NCBI GenBank assembly: GCA_964502465.1
Contig: CAZCWX010000187.1
Coordinates: 1-20,110, forward strand
DNA from: CAZCWX01 sp964502465
Lineage (GTDB): Bacteria; Desulfobacterota; Binatia; Bin18
Length of the DNA stretch: 20,110 nt
Direction of reading: 5' to 3'
The notes under the pieces are model-generated. The model was not told where the DNA came from, did not search any database, and worked only from the letters and a program-made list of their open reading frames with translations. Of the stretch, positions 7,234 to 15,253 are shown piece after piece; within the stretch, counting starts at the first letter, position 1; each line of letters opens with the position of its first letter. The translations under genes were made by a program, and so were the position numbers.

Positions 7234-7821
7234 TCAGTCTAGCACTGCGCCGTGAAAGGAAGAGGAGATCTGCACCTCACGTTGCGCGTGAGGGAGGAGC
7301 AGCAGGTTGACTGAATACAGGCGCTGGAATTCTCTTTTTGCCTGTTCAAAATCCTGCTCTCTCTCCCCTTCCGGCTCCCTCTCCATGGGCGAGTGCTCAA
7401 GGCGAGCCAGCAGCATTCTCACTTCTTGTCGGTGGTGCACAGACCACGATGCAGTCTGTTGTACAGCAACTTGCAGGCGGAGGCTGAAGAATATGAATGG
7501 TAACTGTTCTTGCTGAGCCAGGTGTTGAAGGAGAACGCGGTCGTCGGCTTTGTGGGGGTTCATATACGCGACTCCTTCGCGGGGGGTAGCGGAACTGCCT
7601 CCGAGGCGGAACGCAATCGCCACCACCCATATGCCTTCTTTGGCCTGGTAGCCGACTGGTTGGACGGTAATGGCGATGTCCTCTCGCCGAAACGAGAACA
7701 GGTCGGTGACCCGCATAGCCAGTACGGTCTGCTGCGACTTTTCTACGCGAGCGAGCATAGGGGTCAAAACCGGGGTCTGTAAGAGTACTGCCTGGTACAG
7801 ACGGGGAAGATTCACCTTCAT
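7234..7821 (-). CDS. Hypothetical protein downstream of amt
   Basis: I do not recognise this 195-residue protein. It has no signal peptide or membrane segment and looks soluble. The first 120 residues suggest an alpha/beta or mostly beta domain with hydrophobic strands (DIAITVQPVGY, GIWVVAIAFRL, LPFIFFSLRLQVAV). Residues 128-170 are highly charged and helical (MEREPEGEREQDFEQAKREF). ATG 7821 (MKVNLPRLYQ) is chosen over a TTG at 7848, although neither has a good Shine-Dalgarno. It starts 30 bp after the amt stop on the same strand, so it probably shares the amt transcript and may respond to nitrogen supply. It is not a GlnK/PII protein: the expected T-loop and size are absent. Confidence 0.6.
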   Translation of the reverse strand: MKVNLPRLYQAVLLQTPVLTPMLARVEKSQQTVLAMRVTDLFSFRREDIAITVQPVGYQAKEGIWVVAIAFRLGGSSATPREGVAYMNPHKADDRVLLQHLAQQEQLPFIFFSLRLQVAVQQTASWSVHHRQEVRMLLARLEHSPMEREPEGEREQDFEQAKREFQRLYSVNLLLLPHAQREVQISSSFHGAVLD

Positions 7822-7851
7822 GGTATGAGGCTTACCTGCTCTGCACAAGAA

Positions 7852-9168
7852 TCACAAGGTATACGCATTTTCCCCATGCTGCGACAAATCGAGCCCGGCA
7901 AATTCTTCGTCTTCGTTGACCCGCAAGCCACAAATCGCCTCGACGATTTTCAAAAGAACCCACGTCACGACAAAACAATAAATCAAAGTGGCTGCGGTCG
8001 CGACGAATTGAATTCCTAACTGAGCGGGATTGCCAAAGAATAACCCGTTGGCACCGTCAGGATTCACCGCTGTGGAGGCAAAGAGTCCGGTGAGCAATGC
8101 CCCGGCGGTCCCGCCCACACCGTGCACACCGACAACATCGAGTGAATCGTCGTAGCCAAGACGTGTCTTCAGATTACAGGCCATGAAACACAGCACTCCG
8201 GCAATGGCGCCGATCGCAATTGATGACAAGGGATCGACGTAGCCGGCTGCTGGCGTGATGGCAACGAGACCTGCCACCGCGCCGGTGGCGGCGCCGAGGA
8301 CTGTCGGTTTACCCTTCCTGGCCCACTCCGTAAACAGCCAGGAGAGCGTGGCTGCTGCCGCCGCTGTATTGGTCGCGACAAAAGCGCTGGTAGCGAGGGT
8401 CCCGGAACTCAAGGCGCTGCCCGCGTTGAAACCAAACCAGCCGACCCACAGGAGGGCTGCACCCATGACGGCAAAGGGGAGGTTGTGTGGCGGCATCGGT
8501 TCGTGCGGATAGCCGAGTCGTTTCCCCAGCACCAACACGGCAGCCAGCGCAGAAACACCGGAGCTGATATGGACGACTGTCCCTCCGGCGAAATCCAAGG
8601 CACCCATAGCGCCTATCCAGCCTTTTCCCCACACCCAGTGAGCCAGGGGATCGTACACGAACGTTGCCCACAACAGACTGAAAAGCAGGAAAGCGCTGAA
8701 TTTCATCCGTTCAGCAATCGCACCGGTAATCAGGGCAGGCGTGATAATGGCAAACATCCCCTGGTAAACCATAAAGGCCTGGTGGGGAATCGTCGGGGCA
8801 TAATCTGCATTTGGTTCACCACCAACCCCAATTAACCCTAGCCAGTCCAGTCGCCCAATCAGTCCACCCAGGTCTGGACCAAACGCAAGCGTGTATCCCC
8901 ACAGGACCCACTGAATGCTGATAAGCGCTATCAAAACGAAACTCTGCATGATCGTGGCCAGGCCGTTCTTGCGTCGCACCAGGCCACCATAAAACAAGGC
9001 GAGACCCGGGGCTGTCATCAGCAACACCAGCGCTGCAGACGTCAGGATCCAGGTGGTATCGCCGGTATCGATTGTGGGCGCTTCTTCTGCCCACCCTTGC
9101 ACTGTTATGAGCAGTGTCAGACCCACACCTCCCATACAGGTGAGCAGCTTCGACCTCGTAGAACCCAT
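7852..9168 (-). CDS. amt: Ammonium transporter (Amt/MEP/Rh family)
   Basis: A 438-residue inner-membrane ammonium channel/transporter with a cleavable signal peptide (about residues 1-27) and roughly eleven membrane helices. The family signature is present as LDFAGGTVVHISSG (191-204). The twin pore histidines are H200 and H349 (DVVGVHGVGG). YQGMFAIITPALITGAIAERMKF at 135-157 is the Amt helix with the gate region. The cytoplasmic tail EEFAGLDLSQHGENAY is the conserved contact zone for GlnK. ATG 9168 is preceded by GGAGGGGGAGAG, a strong ribosome binding site, and the signal peptide starts there. A -24/-12 promoter lies about 100 bp upstream, consistent with nitrogen control. No glnK is adjacent; the downstream gene is an unrecognised one. 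Confidence 0.96.
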   Translation of the reverse strand: MGSTRSKLLTCMGGVGLTLLITVQGWAEEAPTIDTGDTTWILTSAALVLLMTAPGLALFYGGLVRRKNGLATIMQSFVLIALISIQWVLWGYTLAFGPDLGGLIGRLDWLGLIGVGGEPNADYAPTIPHQAFMVYQGMFAIITPALITGAIAERMKFSAFLLFSLLWATFVYDPLAHWVWGKGWIGAMGALDFAGGTVVHISSGVSALAAVLVLGKRLGYPHEPMPPHNLPFAVMGAALLWVGWFGFNAGSALSSGTLATSAFVATNTAAAAATLSWLFTEWARKGKPTVLGAATGAVAGLVAITPAAGYVDPLSSIAIGAIAGVLCFMACNLKTRLGYDDSLDVVGVHGVGGTAGALLTGLFASTAVNPDGANGLFFGNPAQLGIQFVATAATLIYCFVVTWVLLKIVEAICGLRVNEDEEFAGLDLSQHGENAYTL

Positions 9169-9264
9169 CTCTCCCCCTCCTTCTGAAAAATGTACCTTAC
9201 CCCTGCCCGATAATAGCGGCTCATGTTGTAAAAGTGTTGAGTGCAACAATCAGCCTTGCCGATG

Positions 9265-9280
9265 AGCAATAATGATGCCA
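9265..9280 (-). promoter_or_regulatory. Sigma-54 (-24/-12) promoter of amt
   Basis: Read on the minus strand, the site is TGGCATCATTATTGCT. It matches the RpoN consensus TGGCAC-N5-TTGCW at every position but one (T for C), with exact GG-to-GC spacing. Transcription would start near 9254, leaving a leader of about 87 nt before the amt ATG at 9168. RpoN/NtrC control of amt genes is well known, which supports the call. Confidence 0.75.
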
Positions 9281-9357
9281 CAAAAAGTTGCCCAATTCTG
9301 ACGCTGAATGGCCTGAAAGAATCGGAAAAAATCTGGATTGATGCTTAGATTACAGGC

Positions 9358-9378
9358 ATTGCTAGTTTTTTGAGCAAT
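9358..9378. promoter_or_regulatory. Possible NtrC-type enhancer site upstream of amt
   Basis: ATTGCT at 9358-9363 and AGCAAT at 9373-9378 form an inverted repeat whose TGC-N11-GCA spacing equals that of NtrC sites (TGCACC-N5-GGTGCA type). The centre lies about 110 bp upstream of the predicted sigma-54 start, a usual place for an enhancer. The inner bases do not match the NtrC consensus, so this is a suggestion only. Confidence 0.3.
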
Positions 9379-9405
9379 ACCGGAGGACGAACATGTTGGA
9401 CGGAT

Positions 9406-10680
9406 TTATCGGGGCGACCAGAAAGCGATATGGCCGTCAGAGAGCACCTTTGGAGTTGCTTGCTCAGTGGCCTCAACGGTATAGACTATCGGATTGCGCA
9501 ACCCAACCGCAGGGCGGGCGTCTGACCCTGCCGCCCCAGGAAAGACAAAGGCCTTGCTATCCGGCGACCAGAGGCGATGGGAGAGCGCATACTGGTCGAA
9601 GTATTGAAAGACCAGCAGCAGCGGGCGCGAAGGAACGAAATCGACAACTTCGTAGGTTTTCCCCTCCGGCACCTCAACAACCGCCCAGGCCCATAAGTCA
9701 GTGCCAAGTCTCCGTTTGGCGTAGAGAATGCGTTTGCCGTCTGGTGACCAGAAGTATGCCGCAAAGTTGTCTTTGACAATGGTGTGTGTTTTCCCTGAAG
9801 GCACTTCAATGAGGCGAAGCTCCTCAAGGAGAGGGTCGCCTGCGAAAGAACTGGTGGCGACGGCGAGAAACGGCTGAGTAGGTGACCAAGACATAGCCAT
9901 CTTCTCTGGCAACACACCAAACGATTTTGGGGCGCCGCCATCTCCGGTCGCAATCATCAGCGTTGCCTGTTCCTGGGCTTTCGTGTTGTCACCATAAGCG
10001 AGCCACTTGCCATCAGCAGACCATGAGGGCGGACCAAACGACGCGGGCGCACGGGAAACGAGTTGCCGTTCGCCGCTGGCGATGTTGAGTAGACTGACAG
10101 AGTGTCCTTCCGCAGCCTCAGGATCACTGCCAGTGTGGATGAGCAGTGCCTGCGCGTCGGCGCGCCAGTCAAAATAAAAGGGAGCTCCTTGTGCCACTGT
10201 TTTGGGGCGCTGGTTCCCAACGGTGGGCCATAATCCCAAGGAAAAGGCCCCTTGTCCTCCTAATAACACGGCCAGATGTTCGCCGTGTGGTGCCCAGTAT
10301 GCGTAGATCGGCCGTAACCCAGGCTCTTGGTACGCGTGCAAGACCTGAGAACTGAGCACATCGAAAATGTAGAGACCATCGATACTCCCTGTTGCTCCAG
10401 GAGCAACGTGAAAGCAGGCAAGACGATTGCCGTCGGGAGACCAGACTGGCCAACTATAAAAGTCTCCCCCTTCTTGAACCGATTGGGTAGGGAAAGCGAT
10501 ACGCTGGAGCACCTCGCCAGAAGCGAGTTTACGCCGATTGGTCCCGTCAGGTTGGATGACGTACAGGTCTCCGTTGCCGTCAACATACGCAATGAGATTG
10601 GCACCGAGTGCGGTAGAGGCGGCGAGCAGGACGCAGGCAAGAAACAAGACCCAATAGGAGAAACACTTGCTCTGTCTCAT
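9406..10680 (-). CDS. Exported TolB-like beta-propeller protein (PD40/WD40-like repeats)
   Basis: A 424-residue protein with a signal peptide (residues 1-27, cleavage probably after ALGA), therefore periplasmic. The mature part is a TolB-type six- or seven-bladed propeller. Blade motifs WSPDG or variants occur near residues 80, 129, 172, 220, 265, 311, 371 and 421. It lacks the N-terminal TolB domain, so it is not TolB itself, and no tol-pal genes are near. ATG 10680 is selected because AAGGAG lies 6 nt before it and the signal peptide begins there; the frame is open further upstream across the shc promoter, which is unlikely to be coding. It is divergent from shc. Role unknown: such proteins usually make protein contacts or accompany peptidases and envelope complexes. 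Confidence 0.8.
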   Translation of the reverse strand: MRQSKCFSYWVLFLACVLLAASTALGANLIAYVDGNGDLYVIQPDGTNRRKLASGEVLQRIAFPTQSVQEGGDFYSWPVWSPDGNRLACFHVAPGATGSIDGLYIFDVLSSQVLHAYQEPGLRPIYAYWAPHGEHLAVLLGGQGAFSLGLWPTVGNQRPKTVAQGAPFYFDWRADAQALLIHTGSDPEAAEGHSVSLLNIASGERQLVSRAPASFGPPSWSADGKWLAYGDNTKAQEQATLMIATGDGGAPKSFGVLPEKMAMSWSPTQPFLAVATSSFAGDPLLEELRLIEVPSGKTHTIVKDNFAAYFWSPDGKRILYAKRRLGTDLWAWAVVEVPEGKTYEVVDFVPSRPLLLVFQYFDQYALSHRLWSPDSKAFVFPGAAGSDARPAVGLRNPIVYTVEATEQATPKVLSDGHIAFWSPR

Positions 10681-10735
10681 ACAACTCCTTGTTGTAAAAA
10701 AACGATAACAGAGTTTCAACGCAGACGAAACTGCT

Positions 10736-10750
10736 CTTAGCAGTGCTAAG
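10736..10750. promoter_or_regulatory. 15-bp palindrome upstream of the shc promoter
   Basis: CTTAGCAGTGCTAAG is a perfect palindrome around a single central base. It ends 6 bp before the -35 box of the shc promoter (centre near -49). Its place between two divergent genes and next to a -35 box suggests a regulator binding site; the regulator is unknown. Confidence 0.45.
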
Positions 10751-10756
10751 GGCGCG

Positions 10757-10785
10757 TTGACACTAAAGAAGTGAAGCTTTATATA
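10757..10785 (+). promoter_or_regulatory. Sigma-70-type promoter of the shc cluster
   Basis: TTGACA at 10757-10762 is followed after exactly 17 bp by TATATA at 10780-10785. Start of transcription is expected near 10792, giving a leader of about 100 nt before the GTG of shc. Confidence 0.75.
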
Positions 10786-10800
10786 GGAATCATTAGAGTG

Positions 10801-10844
10801 CAGGAGAAAAAGACAAGGCGACAAGCCTTCTTTTTTTGCTCCTG
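10801..10844 (+). terminator. Terminator/attenuator-like hairpin in the shc leader
   Basis: CAGGAG (10801-10806) pairs with CTCCTG (10839-10844). An A-rich stretch pairs with a seven-T run, and AAGGC pairs with GCCTT around a 5-nt GACAA loop, giving a stem of roughly 18-20 bp with small bulges. The inner part alone (AAGGC...GCCTT then CTTTTTTT) has the shape of a Rho-independent terminator on the + strand. It lies only about 10 nt after the predicted transcription start, so it is more likely a leader attenuator or stability element than the end of another gene. Confidence 0.5.
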
Positions 10845-10849
10845 TCCTG

Positions 10850-10859
10850 ACCGATCGGT
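10850..10859. promoter_or_regulatory. ACCGATCGGT palindrome, TetR-type operator candidate
   Basis: A perfect 10-bp palindrome in the shc leader, with further partial symmetry outside. Palindromes of the type ACCGAtCGGT are common operators for TetR-family repressors. It lies downstream of the predicted start, where a bound repressor could block transcription. The cognate regulator is not identified. Confidence 0.4.
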
Positions 10860-10891
10860 TAATCATTTTTGCGTGTTTAGGGGTAGGGGAC

Positions 10892-12916
10892 GTGGCAGGG
10901 CAAGAATCAGTCGCTTTTACATTCACACCCACCAGTGACGAATTTCTCTATGGTGTCGAGAATGCGATCGTGCGAGCGCAAAGCTATTTTCTGCGAGAGC
11001 AGAAACCTGAGGGGTATTGGTACTATCCCCTCGAAGCGAACGCCACCATGGATGCAGAGTATATCTTCTTTAATCACTTTATGGGGCGCGTCGACGAGGA
11101 AAAGCACCGACGCCTCTGTGAACATTTGCTCGCGGTCCAATCCGACGATGGCTCATGGCCCCTGTTTTACCAAGGACCTGGTCATTTGGGGAATACCATC
11201 GAAGCGTATTTTGCCCTCAAACTCACTGGGTATTCCGCTGATCATCCGGCACTCAGTCGAGCCCGAGACTTTATTCTCTCCGAGGGTGGGTTAGCCAAGG
11301 CGCAAGTTTTCACTCGCATTTTTCTCGCGTACTTCGGCCAATTCCCTTGGCGTGGGATTCCTGCTTTACCGGTCGAAGTCGTCCTGCTGCCCCACTGGTT
11401 TCCTCTCAATATGTATGAAATGTCCAGCTGGGCGCGTGGTACGGTCGTACCGCTCAGTATTATTTTGGCGCATCGACCATGTATTGCTATTCCTGATTCG
11501 TGCGGAGTTGCTGAACTGTGGAAGGAGCCGCCTGCATATGCTGATTTGAGTTTTCCTCATTCGTCGCAGCTCGTCTCTTGGGAAAATTTCTTTATTGGAG
11601 TTGATAAAGTTTTGAAGTTTTTCGGCAAGAGTCCAGTGAAACCGCTGCGCAGAAGGGCGTTACGGCAGGCTGAACAGTGGGTGATGGATCATCAAGATGT
11701 TAACGGTGGTTGGGGGGGGATCCAGCCGGCCATGCTCAACTCAGTGATGGCATTGCACAGCCTTGGCTATGCCGATGACCATCCTGCGGTGGCAAAAGGG
11801 ATTCAGGCCATTGACGACTTTCTCATGGAAAGTGGCGGGCATCTTTTCTTCCAGCCCTGCGTGTCTCCTCTCTGGGATACGGTGTGGGCGATCAAAGCGT
11901 TACTCGACTCTGGCTTCCCTTCCCATCATCCGTCCGTCACCAAGGCTGCTGACTGGCTGATTGATCAGCAGATCTTCAAGAGAGGAGATTGGCAGATCAA
12001 GAATCCAGCACTCGAACCAGGAGGGTGGGCGTTTGAGTTTGCCAATGATTGGTATCCAGATGTGGACGATTCTGCAGTCATTTTGTTTACCCTCAAACGG
12101 GTGACCGGTCTTGATGAACGCAAAAAGGATCACGCCCTTGCCCATGGCTTGAACTGGACCTTAGGAATGCAAAGCCGCAACGGTGGTTGGGGCGCCTTTG
12201 ATACCGACAATACCCTTGATGTGTGGAACAAAATCCCGTTCGGTGACATGAAGGCCATGATTGACCCGCCGACTGCCGACCTGACTGGGCGATTGCTTGA
12301 ACTCATGGGAACGTTTGGATTTGATCGCGACTGTCGCCGAGCCAAGAGCGCACTGAAATTCGTGCGAGAAACTCAGGAAGCCGATGGCTCTTGGTGGGGA
12401 CGGTGGGGAGTCAATTACATCTACGGCACGTGGTCTGTGTTAGTGGGACTCCGCGAAATCGGCGAAGAGATGGACCAGGACTATGTTCGTCGAGCTGTGG
12501 CATGGCTCAAAGCACGGCAGAATCCGGATGGCGGCTGGGGAGAAAATTGTCTCTCGTACTGGGATCAGAGCCATGCGGGAAAGGGAGAGAGTACACCATC
12601 GCAAACTGCCTGGGCGATCCTCGGGCTCCTGGCTGGAGAAGAAGACATGAGTCCAGCCGTTGTGCGTGGCATTGACTATTTGCTCGCGCAACAAGAATTT
12701 GCGGGATCGTGGCCAGAAGAACTCTTTACTGGCACCGGATTTCCTCGTCATTTTTATCTGCGCTACTACGGCTACCGTAATTATTTCCCCTTGATGGCCC
12801 TGGGGCAGTTCCGCAAGCGGATGTGGCAACGCTTGCAGACCAATGGGCAAGAGGGTGGCAGACAAAGAGGGGGGGAGGAAATATGGTCATCAAAGCGAGG
12901 ACCCTTCGACACTTGA
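10892..12916 (+). CDS. shc: Squalene-hopene cyclase
   Basis: A 674-residue class II triterpene cyclase that converts squalene to hopene/hopanol at the inner membrane. The catalytic DxDD acid motif is D390-V-D392-D393 in WYPDVDDSAV. QW-type repeats are readable, for example DVNGGWGG near 269, SRNGGWGAFD, EADGSWWGRWGVNYIYGTW, NPDGGWGENCLSY and the C-terminal SQTAWAILGL. The long amphipathic helix (VEVVLLPHWFPLNMYEMSSWAR) fits the membrane-inserting region. The start is GTG 10892 with a G-rich Shine-Dalgarno (GGGGTAGGGGA). The tail after about residue 650 is polar and unlike the family's usual ending. It leads a + strand cluster with dxr and an hpnD-type gene, placing it in hopanoid synthesis. 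Confidence 0.97.
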   Translation: MAGQESVAFTFTPTSDEFLYGVENAIVRAQSYFLREQKPEGYWYYPLEANATMDAEYIFFNHFMGRVDEEKHRRLCEHLLAVQSDDGSWPLFYQGPGHLGNTIEAYFALKLTGYSADHPALSRARDFILSEGGLAKAQVFTRIFLAYFGQFPWRGIPALPVEVVLLPHWFPLNMYEMSSWARGTVVPLSIILAHRPCIAIPDSCGVAELWKEPPAYADLSFPHSSQLVSWENFFIGVDKVLKFFGKSPVKPLRRRALRQAEQWVMDHQDVNGGWGGIQPAMLNSVMALHSLGYADDHPAVAKGIQAIDDFLMESGGHLFFQPCVSPLWDTVWAIKALLDSGFPSHHPSVTKAADWLIDQQIFKRGDWQIKNPALEPGGWAFEFANDWYPDVDDSAVILFTLKRVTGLDERKKDHALAHGLNWTLGMQSRNGGWGAFDTDNTLDVWNKIPFGDMKAMIDPPTADLTGRLLELMGTFGFDRDCRRAKSALKFVRETQEADGSWWGRWGVNYIYGTWSVLVGLREIGEEMDQDYVRRAVAWLKARQNPDGGWGENCLSYWDQSHAGKGESTPSQTAWAILGLLAGEEDMSPAVVRGIDYLLAQQEFAGSWPEELFTGTGFPRHFYLRYYGYRNYFPLMALGQFRKRMWQRLQTNGQEGGRQRGGEEIWSSKRGPFDT

Positions 12917-13038
12917 CGGTCCCCGCGGTTGTTCGCTACGAATATCATGCATGGGAAAGAGAAGACCGCGCCGGATCAACAATCCCCAGAGATTGGGAGA
13001 GTAGTGGGGTGGCCGTACCGTTGAACGGGAGTATGTGA
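12883..13038 (+). CDS. Possible small ORF bridging shc and dxr
   Basis: A 51-codon frame starts at ATG 12883 after a strong Shine-Dalgarno (GGGGGAGGAAAT). It overlaps the last 34 nt of shc, and its TGA at 13036-13038 shares a base with the dxr ATG (TGATG). This geometry is what translational coupling looks like. The product (MVIKARTLRH...VPLNGSM) is basic at the start, has no membrane segment and matches nothing I know. It could instead be a chance frame that only helps ribosomes reach dxr. Confidence 0.35.
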   Translation: MVIKARTLRHLTVPAVVRYEYHAWEREDRAGSTIPRDWESSGVAVPLNGSM

Positions 13039-14219
13039 TGAAGAAACTGGCTGTGCTGGGCTCGACTGGTTCGATTGGCGTGACCACCCTCTCTTTGGTG
13101 GAGCGATTTCCCGATCGTTTTCGTGCGGTTGCTCTGGCGGCAGGAAAAAACCTCACGAAACTTTTAGAGCAGACCCGACTCTTTCAGCCCGCACTCGTCT
13201 CGGTGACGAGCGAGGCCGACGCCAAGGCTTTGCGACTGCAGTTACCTGAGTTCCGAGGAGAGATCCTGTTCGGACCAGAGGGGTTAGCTGCGGTGGCTAC
13301 GCATCCTGATGCGGATATGGTGATGGCCGCTCTGGTGGGAGCGGTTGGCCTTGCCCCGACCTTGGCGGCGATTCGTGCTGGCAAAACCATCGCTCTGGCA
13401 AATAAAGAAGCCTTGGTCATTTCTGGCGAGCTGATGACTCGCGAAGCCAGGGAACATGGAGTGAAGATCTTGCCAGTCGATAGCGAACACAACGCGGTTT
13501 TTCAGGCTCTCCATGGCCATCCCCATGAGCAGGTCAAACGTGTCATTTTGACGGCTTCTGGTGGACCGTTTTTGCATCGTCCGGCTGAGGAACTCGCCGC
13601 TGTGGGTGTCGAAGAGGCGCTGCAGCATCCGACCTGGAAGATGGGGAATAAAATTACCATCGATTCGGCGACGCTGATGAACAAAGGTCTGGAAGTGATC
13701 GAAGCACGGTGGCTCTTTGATCTCCCACCGGAACAAGTGTCGGTGATCATTCATCCTCAGAGTATTGTCCACTCGATGGTTGAATATACCGATGGTTCTG
13801 TTCTCGCGCAGCTTGGCATCCCTGATATGGCAATTCCCATTTCTTACATCCTTGCCTATCCTGACCGCCTTTTCCTGACCCACCTGCCGACCCTGGATTT
13901 GGCAGCTACCGCGCAATTAACCTTCTTTCACGCAGACTTTGCCAAATTCCCCTGTCTTGGTCTGGCCTACGAAGCGTTGGCCCGAGGAGGAACCTGCCCG
14001 GCGGTATTAAACGCTGTGAATGAGGTATCGGTCGAAAGTTTCCTCTCTGGCCAGATTCGTTTTACTGATATTGCTGAGCTGAATAGTCGGGTACTCGCGG
14101 CGCACACCCCACAACCTGTGATGAACCTGGAAGTGCTCCTCGAAGCCGATCGCTGGGCCCGTTCTCAGGCGTATACCGCTTTGGGTCTTGGGCAGCAGCG
14201 TGCAGCGGTCTCCACGTAA
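13038..14219 (+). CDS. dxr: 1-deoxy-D-xylulose 5-phosphate reductoisomerase
   Basis: A 393-residue cytoplasmic enzyme converting DXP to MEP with NADPH, the first committed step of the MEP isoprenoid pathway. The NADPH-binding GSTGSIG is at 8-14 and LANKEALVISG at 120-130. The metal ligands D148 and E150 are in PVDSEHNA, and K216/E219 in MNKGLEVIEARWLF. The substrate region ITIDSATLMNKG is intact, as is the C-terminal helical domain with NAVNEV (325-330). Length is normal. ATG 13038 is preferred over GTG 13035 because GGGAG sits 6 nt before it and the product then begins MKKLAVLGSTG. Its position between shc and hpnD links isoprenoid supply to hopanoid synthesis. Confidence 0.97.
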   Translation: MKKLAVLGSTGSIGVTTLSLVERFPDRFRAVALAAGKNLTKLLEQTRLFQPALVSVTSEADAKALRLQLPEFRGEILFGPEGLAAVATHPDADMVMAALVGAVGLAPTLAAIRAGKTIALANKEALVISGELMTREAREHGVKILPVDSEHNAVFQALHGHPHEQVKRVILTASGGPFLHRPAEELAAVGVEEALQHPTWKMGNKITIDSATLMNKGLEVIEARWLFDLPPEQVSVIIHPQSIVHSMVEYTDGSVLAQLGIPDMAIPISYILAYPDRLFLTHLPTLDLAATAQLTFFHADFAKFPCLGLAYEALARGGTCPAVLNAVNEVSVESFLSGQIRFTDIAELNSRVLAAHTPQPVMNLEVLLEADRWARSQAYTALGLGQQRAAVST

Positions 14220-14252
14220 ATCGTTCCGCTGAGCGGGAATGGGGAAGAGCAG

Positions 14253-15200
14253 GTGAATCAGAGCGAAGACATCCGCGAAGAACTGCAGCTCTCGGCTTTT
14301 GCGACAGATCCCTCCTCTCTCTCGCTTGCCGACGCCTATCGCTATTGCCGTCGCATCACGCAGCAGAGTTCCTCGAATTTTTACTATGCCTTTCGCATGC
14401 TCCCAACAGAACGGCATAACGCCCTGTGCGCCTTCTATGCCTTCTGCCGATTTTTGGATGATATCACTGATCAACCCGAATCGCTGCCCTCAACTCAAGG
14501 AAGAGATGTCAAAGAGCGGATTCCCGTCCTGTTAAATACCTGGCGAGACGAACTGCGACGGTGCTACACTGGAACCTCCCGACACCCTATTTCCCGCGCA
14601 TTGGCAGATACCATCCAGCGTTTTCCCATCGATCGCGAACATTTGGCTGGCATCATTGATGGGGTCGAGATGGACATTGGTCGTTGCCGCTATCCCACCT
14701 TCACGGCACTCTACGACTACTGTTACCATGTTGCCTCGCTGGTCGGGCTTGTCTGTATCGAGATTCTTGGGTATCGCAACCCGAGCGCGCGTGACTACGC
14801 GGTCAATCTCGGGGTAGCGTTTCAATTAACCAACATTCTTCGTGACGTTGGGGAGGACGTGCAACGTGACCGCATTTATCTTCCTCAGGAAGACCTTGAA
14901 CGGTTTGGCTATACTGAGCAAGAACTCCGGGCTGAGATATACAATAACGCCTTTGTTCGGGTCATGACCTTTGAAAGCGAACGGGCGAAGGAATACTATC
15001 AACAGGCAGTGACAAAGCTTGCGGCAGAAGATCGTCACAGTCTTGCAGCAGCTGAAGCCATGCGCCTTATTTATCGCCGACTACTCGACAAACTCGTTGC
15101 TCAAAAATTTGCCGTGTTTGGCAGGCGGATTGCCCTGAGCCGTTCTTATAAGATTGCCCTGGCGCTTACTGCCTGGGTCCGAGGGCAACTCCCGTTTTAG
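14253..15200 (+). CDS. hpnD: Squalene/phytoene synthase family, presqualene diphosphate synthase (HpnD) type
   Basis: A 315-residue head-to-head prenyl synthase. The first Asp-rich motif is D69-D-I-T-D73 within YAFCRFLDDITD, and the second is D198-V-G-E-D202 with D206 in ILRDVGEDVQRDRIYLPQEDL. SSSNFYYAFRMLP near 40-51 matches HpnD better than HpnC (which has NFPVAS) or typical CrtB. HpnD joins two farnesyl diphosphates to presqualene diphosphate; HpnC and HpnE normally complete squalene and neither is in this window. The start is GTG 14253 with an upstream GGGAAGAGCAG; no better start is seen. It is downstream of dxr and in one direction with shc, which supports the hopanoid rather than carotenoid reading. 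A phytoene synthase or a one-step squalene synthase remains possible. Confidence 0.88.
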   Translation: MNQSEDIREELQLSAFATDPSSLSLADAYRYCRRITQQSSSNFYYAFRMLPTERHNALCAFYAFCRFLDDITDQPESLPSTQGRDVKERIPVLLNTWRDELRRCYTGTSRHPISRALADTIQRFPIDREHLAGIIDGVEMDIGRCRYPTFTALYDYCYHVASLVGLVCIEILGYRNPSARDYAVNLGVAFQLTNILRDVGEDVQRDRIYLPQEDLERFGYTEQELRAEIYNNAFVRVMTFESERAKEYYQQAVTKLAAEDRHSLAAAEAMRLIYRRLLDKLVAQKFAVFGRRIALSRSYKIALALTAWVRGQLPF

Positions 15201-15253
15201 GGAAGAAGGGGGTTTGCTTTTTTGTCCATGTGTCGATGCAAGAGGATATGGAC

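Noticed and set aside
9393..9776. 127-codon + strand frame with GGAGGA before its start
   Set aside because: It overlaps the end of the propeller gene on the opposite strand, has low-complexity polar content and no recognisable motif; the Shine-Dalgarno-like bases are probably chance.
13284..13916. 210-codon minus-strand frame within dxr
   Set aside because: Antisense to a complete, well-conserved dxr; no start signal.
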